A DNA stretch of 9,345 nt. It comes from an uncultured Actinomycetes bacterium. Lineage in GTDB: Bacteria > Actinomycetota > Actinomycetes > Mycobacteriales > Nakamurellaceae. The stretch covers positions 1 to 9,345 of the forward strand of contig CALANS010000203.1 of assembly GCA_937926105.1 (NCBI GenBank). The letters are read 5' to 3'. Of this stretch, positions 8,001 to 9,345 are shown piece by piece. A program made the position numbers and the translations under genes. Each line of letters opens with the position of its first letter. The first letter of the stretch is position 1. The notes under the pieces were generated by a model. That model searched no databases, had not been told where the DNA came from, and saw nothing but the letters and a program-made list of their open reading frames with translations.

Positions 8001-8313
8001 GGGTGAGGACGGTCTCGCCATCCTGGTACACGTCGAAGGGCTTGGCGACCACGCGCACCGCCGAGTCGAGCTCGTCGATCTGCCTGTTGACACGACCGAC
8101 CAGGAGCTGCGATTCGTTCGTCACCCAGACGACGGGTCGGGTGAGATCGACCGACTGGGCGACGTAGCCCGGATCCTGAACTGCCAGCACTGACAGCACC
8201 CCGGCGGCCAGCGCGCCGACTGCCCCGAACGCGACCTGCGACCGATGGCGCTTGAGGAAATCGCCGAGCTTCGGGCGGTGCTGTGAATGACGCCGCAGCT
8301 TCAGGGAACTCAC
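2029..8313 (-). CDS. Giant Ig-like/FN3 repeat membrane-anchored surface protein
   Basis: A 2094-residue protein starting at GTG 8313. Residues 1-26 are rich in Lys/Arg/His, followed by a membrane segment at about 27-46, so the short N-terminus is inside and about 2050 residues are outside (type II topology). Region order: propeller-like repeats (about 56-420) with an Ala/Gly/Thr linker at 203-245; a Gln-rich segment (421-441); about 11 Ig-like or cadherin-like repeats of 95-100 residues (455-1532), many opening with PP.A or PPTA; five FN3 domains (1533-1992); and a distinct C-terminal domain (1993-2094). It contains 12 cysteines, all after residue 349, falling into six neighbouring pairs, which suits disulfides outside the cell. 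No LPXTG motif is present, so anchoring is by the N-terminal helix. It overlaps the FHA gene by four bases (GTGA) and has GCGAGG 7 nt upstream. It corresponds to the FN3 gene of PFNA-like actinobacterial loci. A role as an extracellular adhesin or sensor stalk is inference; the ligand is unknown. Confidence 0.93.
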   Translation of the reverse strand: MSSLKLRRHSQHRPKLGDFLKRHRSQVAFGAVGALAAGVLSVLAVQDPGYVAQSVDLTRPVVWVTNESQLLVGRVNRQIDELDSAVRVVAKPFDVYQDGETVLTLDSTKHELRPIDPASVTLAGRIKVPADAAIGFGGGVLAIADEATGQLWSGAVQELGTLDPELTPETAKTGRGVAVAVAQTGTVFAVAPGSDSLWTIPRAPGADGAASAATGAGAAETTGSTAGADAASPPQATGGEAPTDVVVSALTGGELSQQGSGAQSPISVTAVGDAPVVLDREAGTLRIPDRTVAIPGAASAVLQQPGPESDVVDIATSSALLEVSLATGEVTTVIADRSGAPAAPVRIDGCVHSAWSSSPAVYGLTCAGKDALVRDIPGHTGTDPMVFRVNGHVIVLNDVVTGSVWVAEDQIKLINNWADVQPQADAADQQDQSNAQGLTTQLATPNLNCTAGMHIKPPTAQDDSYGVRPGRATVLRVLDNDSSDNCAMTVITGVSGWDEGPGDLNAAIVDSGQALQVTVPKTATGTMPVLTYRVTDGFGNDAEGHVTVTAYESGEHKPAVKIRNSLVPVETLGTVSYNVLDDYVSPTGDDLYLESASTDTGDEVTFQPGGLITFADKGVGGAVRKTVDFVIGDDGGSEPVAGKLTVDVRPQGTADPVTSPVYARAIVGQAATVDIMSNVIVPSVEKGQLAAVTPLAKGEITVNGIHQAAGTVTLTGSKAGSYYFIYQAKGGEKTAEGLLRVDVVDPASGRQPPTGVTDVVYLPEGSVTTVDPIANDIDPMGSGLAVIQVQPDESLSATLEALHTVTIAARSAQALQQSQGGSIAYTVSNGYASAPGLIRVVPVPAADPLPPVARDIDATVRAGDAVTIPIAGYAYDPTGDVIRLTGLDAGTAASVPGVLFHTESAIRYLAPTTAPARPLRFAYTVTNSAGLSSSGAVTLQVDGAAAAQNHPPAQPEPVVARVFTGSTVTVSLPLSGIDPDGDWVTLSQIGDHAGGALGEASPSGLSSIEYTAGTTAGPDTFSYTASDPSGETTTGQVTVLVVAPPDAVQPPTAPDLHVTARPGRTVAVDVIKQIAAVNSSQQLSLGDPAFVAPPNWVVKADSGNGRLVVTTPATELVGSIKYNVVNQLGMAASGIVTVTVSKTAALEPPTARDIVVDPTTIKKGATSVVVPVPDDKLTNSSGTLNDLVLSLDPASATAGNVVGDRTISVTLTDSRQVVAYRVTNNEKAFATAFIVVPPRVVKQVPLVVIQPSTPPTVKAGQPLTIDISTMLRATDGSALQIPNGAAVSVSGGGDVGRIDATHLKYTSPKNGSGRVFISLTVGDGSDRTAIAQISVQVVPAELPAPVVKAAHLSVEVGKTATLDLAGLVTAGDAQQQKLLTYSITGGGGGLESSVKGSVLTVSAAITAKGKQANFTLTATDGQGKSGTGAVTVTAVGSAEPLMRVASVTVNDGRPGVATAVNAIAQVTYNPFPQAPTLVDARVQSGAGSAAVTGGSVSITPTQVGTVVVAYTLRDATGDSARDVSGTATVIVKDKPDAPGTPTLIAMTPKTAQIKWTLPKDNGSPITGYTVTDAKNHISQSCSASPCTINGLTPGVTYSFAVVATNTVGTSDASSGSADITPDTAPNTPSAPSVTWLDGQNALQVDWSDPGSDGTPVSSYDLEISSAGAGGQTTTSVDNVTSYTWGGLSFGTAYSFRVRAHNASKEPSGWSPMSASETPSKKPGAPQSVSVSFGADNYSPGGNTLSVSWSAPADDGGSAITEYTVAYNGGTVSAGPSATSATIQGVSDGVEYSVTVTATNRSGPGDVSNSSSATPFSPPGAVTGLAATPTGVDRQVTVSWTNAQGHGRTIDHYEVSYNGTTVNASSPATINGLTNGTQYSFTVTACYSATDATFNTCGDGATATATPYGPVGAVTNLNASPSGTDSVNFSWSPPPDNGRSPMGAQYLDGSTWRSGTSFSKNVGCGNTFTLSVRGVDSQGLVGPTSTVKGSAAACPQPEIAVRQGSPYSGNLYYIAIRLANFSANENVTLYFDSPQGDFSQNCKNGTCTSNGTGSKQTIKVDSSGNWGWGDSQFWYGYSGPVTVTAVSEGVSGSGW
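2032..2337 (-). other. C-terminal tip domain of the giant protein
   Basis: Residues 1993-2094 follow the last FN3 domain and do not look like FN3 or Ig repeats. The segment has two cysteines close together (2041 and 2046, C-KNGT-C), many Asn/Ser/Gly residues, a cluster of aromatics at 2065-2076 (W, W, F, W, Y, Y) and ends in GSGW. Predicted character is beta-rich. Base composition here is clearly lower in GC than the rest of the gene, with many codons ending in A or T. Its position at the far end of a stalk of about 16 repeats makes it a candidate binding tip; I recognise no named family. Confidence 0.6.
2338..3717 (-). repeat. Five tandem FN3 domains in the giant protein
   Basis: Residues 1533-1992 form five divergent protein-level repeats of about 85-98 residues, at roughly 1533-1620, 1621-1718, 1719-1814, 1815-1906 and 1907-1992. 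The first four show the FN3 pattern: P-G-P-like opening (KPDAPGTP, KPGAPQSV, SPPGAVTG), a core W (KWTLP, DWSDP, SWSAP), a G/S..I..Y.V strand and a Y.F.V.A.N strand near the end. The fifth is atypical: it keeps SWSPPPDNG but lacks the usual Y.V strand and contains a cysteine pair (1963/1993). Repeats are not near-identical in DNA, so recent duplication is not indicated. Confidence 0.85.
3718..6951 (-). repeat. About eleven tandem Ig-like/cadherin-like repeats
   Basis: Residues 455-1532 divide into units of about 95-100 residues, at approximate boundaries 455, 553, 651, 746, 844, 943, 1044, 1142, 1239, 1340 and 1437. Units typically open with a PP.A.D-like turn (KPPTAQDD, LPPVARDI, QPPTAPDL, EPPTARDI), carry a V..G..V.V.....N/D.DP core (VLDNDSSD, ANDIDPMG, SGIDPDGD) and end with a T.VTV-type strand (HVTVTAYE, QVTVLVV, IVTVTVSK). 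This is the pattern of bacterial Ig-like/tandem-95 or cadherin-like stalk repeats. There are no cysteines from 487 to 1580, so this stalk has no disulfides. Exact unit count is an estimate because several repeats are degenerate. Confidence 0.75.
7054..8148 (-). other. Propeller-like membrane-proximal region of the giant protein
   Basis: Residues 56-420 lie just outside the membrane helix and contain seven or eight short strand-turn-strand units with a V.V.D..TG.LW-like rhythm, for example VVWVTNESQLLVGRV, VLAIADEATGQLWSG, VFAVAPGSDSLWTIP, ALLEVSLATGEVTTV and VIVLNDVVTGSVWVA. This resembles blades of a beta-propeller, interrupted by a low-complexity Ala/Gly/Thr/Ser linker at 203-245. A cysteine pair (350/366) sits in one unit. 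The fold is inferred from pattern only. Confidence 0.5.
8176..8235 (-). other. Transmembrane anchor of the giant protein
   Basis: Residues 27-46 are an uninterrupted hydrophobic run (VAFGAVGALAAGVLSVLAVQ) directly after a tail with ten Lys/Arg/His residues in 26. The positive-inside rule places the N-terminus in the cytoplasm. There is no Ala-X-Ala signal peptidase site that looks better than an uncleaved anchor, although cleavage cannot be strictly excluded. Confidence 0.75.
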
Positions 8314-9023
8314 CGGTCGACCTCGCTCACGGCCTCGTGGCCACGCACATCCAACAGATCCAGGTCGGCCTCCGTGACGAGTCGCGACGTCACCGCATGC
8401 TCGACCAGGCGCGCACGCCTGTTGACGGCGAGCCGGCCGGGCCCGCCGCGCAGCCCTTTGATGCCGCGCCGGTCAAGCTTGTCGCACACGTTGTCGAGCT
8501 TGCGGTTGAAGCGGGTCATCTCCCATCCGAGCCGCTGCGCGGCCGCCTTCGATGACGGAATCTCGGTGATGGATGTGCCGTCGCGGCGCAGCAGCGGTTC
8601 CGCGAGCGCGACGATCAGCTTGCGCTGCGATTCGGTGAGCACCACCGGTGCGATCGTCGTCTCACCGGAGTCCGCCCGTGCGGTCGACGCGATGACGAAC
8701 GGAGTGTCGGCGTTTTCTATCGTCAACTCATAGGTGGTGGGTCCGGCGGTGAACAGGACACACGTCTGCCCGAAGACCACCGGGAGCGAAGCGCCTGGCG
8801 ACAGCCAGGCCTGCACCAGGCCGGCCGTGTCCGCCACCGTGGCACACACCTGGCTGCCCACATTGGCGAGCCACCACATGTCGTGCGCGCGGGTGACAGT
8901 GAGGAACCGGCGATGCAGGTACGGATTGTCGTCGATCACGACATCCCCCTCGCGGCCGATGACCATCTCGCGCGACGGGTCGGCGTCGTACCGCTCCCCA
9001 CAGAAATCGACCGTCAGGCCCAT
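8310..9023 (-). CDS. FHA-like protein with C-terminal helix-turn-helix-like region
   Basis: A 237-residue cytoplasmic protein. Residues 1-105 form an FHA-like beta fold: GRE at 23-25, DDNPYLHRRF at 31-40 and the conserved-type Asn at 54 (LANVGS). The usual S-R-x-H phosphothreonine loop reads H-R-R-F, so two classical contact residues are replaced. Residues 128-225 are helical and basic: LTESQRKLIVALAEPLL (129-145), an A..LGW....FNRKLDN recognition-helix-like segment (161-178), then a GLRGGPGRLA wing-like turn (190-199). This suggests a winged-helix DNA-binding or protein-binding module. I chose ATG 9023 because AGGTGA lies 5 nt upstream; the alternative GTG at 9032 overlaps the preceding stop (GTGA) but has no SD. 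Its stop overlaps the start of the giant gene. Likely an adaptor or regulator linking a kinase to the surface protein; the family call is good, the regulator role is inference. Confidence 0.85.
   Translation of the reverse strand: MGLTVDFCGERYDADPSREMVIGREGDVVIDDNPYLHRRFLTVTRAHDMWWLANVGSQVCATVADTAGLVQAWLSPGASLPVVFGQTCVLFTAGPTTYELTIENADTPFVIASTARADSGETTIAPVVLTESQRKLIVALAEPLLRRDGTSITEIPSSKAAAQRLGWEMTRFNRKLDNVCDKLDRRGIKGLRGGPGRLAVNRRARLVEHAVTSRLVTEADLDLLDVRGHEAVSEVDR
8321..8327 (-). promoter_or_regulatory. Ribosome binding site of the giant gene
   Basis: On the minus strand AGCGAGG lies 7 nt before the GTG at 8313, inside the end of the FHA gene. Together with the four-base GTGA overlap it supports GTG 8313 as the start and indicates coupled translation. 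Confidence 0.65.
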
Positions 9024-9028
9024 GCCAG

Positions 9029-9034
9029 TCACCT
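9029..9034 (-). promoter_or_regulatory. Ribosome binding site of the FHA gene
   Basis: On the minus strand AGGTGA spans the stop codon of the preceding gene and sits 5 nt before ATG 9023. It favours that ATG over the GTG at 9032, which is part of the same motif. Confidence 0.6.
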
Positions 9035-9345
9035 ACCCACAGCGCACGTGGTCGCCGGATCGGAGAACTGGCCGTTGTCGCGCACCAGGATGACGCTGAT
9101 GCACGGGTTTGCACCCTGCACTGTCACCGTGGGGTCGGTGAGACTCGCCGCGTCGGTCGCGGCGTCGGTATCGGTGCGCTGCCACTGGTAGACGTCACCG
9201 GGCTGCGGGTCCGGGTTGCTCCAGGTGAAGACCCACCCGTCACCGTGCTTCGCGGCCGCCAGGTCGGTCGGCACCGGAACGCCCAAGTCCACGGTCTGTC
9301 CCGTCCGCGCCGTCTGCTCGTCGTGCTTCGGCAGCGTGGCGGGGG
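9029..9345 (-). CDS. 3' end of an extracytoplasmic-domain protein, probable receptor Ser/Thr kinase
   Basis: The frame is open from the window edge to TGA at 9031-9029, giving the last 104 residues of a longer protein; a GTG at 9292 is an internal codon rather than a credible start because the frame continues upstream without a stop or SD. The segment reads as a small beta-sandwich, FN3-like: VPVPTDLAAAKH opening, a WVFTWSNPDPQPGDVYQW core with three Trp, and a closing CISVILVRDNGQFSDP strand pair. Two cysteines (NPC and TTC) near the end could form a disulfide, which suits a location outside the membrane. In PFNA-like clusters the gene before FHA/FN3 is a membrane Ser/Thr kinase, and such kinases often end in an extracellular sensor domain; that is the basis for the product guess. 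No kinase motif is in the window, so another surface protein remains possible. Confidence 0.55.
   Translation of the reverse strand, partial: PATLPKHDEQTARTGQTVDLGVPVPTDLAAAKHGDGWVFTWSNPDPQPGDVYQWQRTDTDAATDAASLTDPTVTVQGANPCISVILVRDNGQFSDPATTCAVGR

Noticed and set aside
9029..9292. Small complete gene starting at GTG 9292
   Set aside because: The frame stays open to the window edge with domain-like sequence and no SD before this GTG, so it is the end of a longer gene.

Overview
The window is about 65% GC and holds a compact block of co-directional genes, all on the minus strand. The protein families (an FHA protein with a C-terminal helix-turn-helix-like region, a giant Ig-like/FN3 surface protein, a MoxR ATPase and a DUF58 protein) point to a high-GC actinobacterium. 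A member of the Microbacteriaceae or a relative is my best guess, from gene content and style only; no rRNA or other marker gene is present.

In transcription order, from high to low coordinates: (1) 9345-9029, the 3' end of a gene entering from outside the window, coding for a secreted or extracytoplasmic C-terminal domain, plausibly of a receptor Ser/Thr kinase; (2) 9023-8310, an FHA-like protein with a C-terminal DNA-binding-like region; (3) 8313-2029, a 2094-residue single-pass membrane protein with a short basic cytoplasmic tail, a propeller-like membrane-proximal region, about 11 Ig-like (cadherin/tandem-type) repeats, five FN3 domains and a distinct cysteine-containing, aromatic-rich tip; (4) 1973-1005, a MoxR-type AAA+ ATPase; (5) 1004-1, a DUF58 membrane protein that runs off the window. 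Genes 2 and 3 overlap by four bases (GTGA), genes 4 and 5 abut with no spacer, and genes 1 and 2 are 5 nt apart. The only real gap is 55 nt between the giant gene and moxR, so this is very probably one operon. There is no gene-free stretch longer than 55 bases.

The order kinase(?)-FHA-FN3 giant-AAA-DUF58 matches an actinobacterial locus known in bifidobacteria as the PFNA cluster (protein kinase, FN3, AAA ATPase, followed by duf58, transglutaminase-like tgm and phosphatase prpC). By analogy, transglutaminase, PP2C and further FHA/kinase genes would be expected below coordinate 1; this is prediction, not seen here. The likely logic is an envelope-spanning system: a long extracellular stalk probes or binds something outside, phospho-signalling proteins read or control it inside, and a MoxR/DUF58 pair acts as a chaperone-like maturation or activation unit. 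The most notable details are the low-GC tip domain of the giant protein, the non-canonical FHA phosphothreonine-binding loop, and the propeller-like region next to the membrane.
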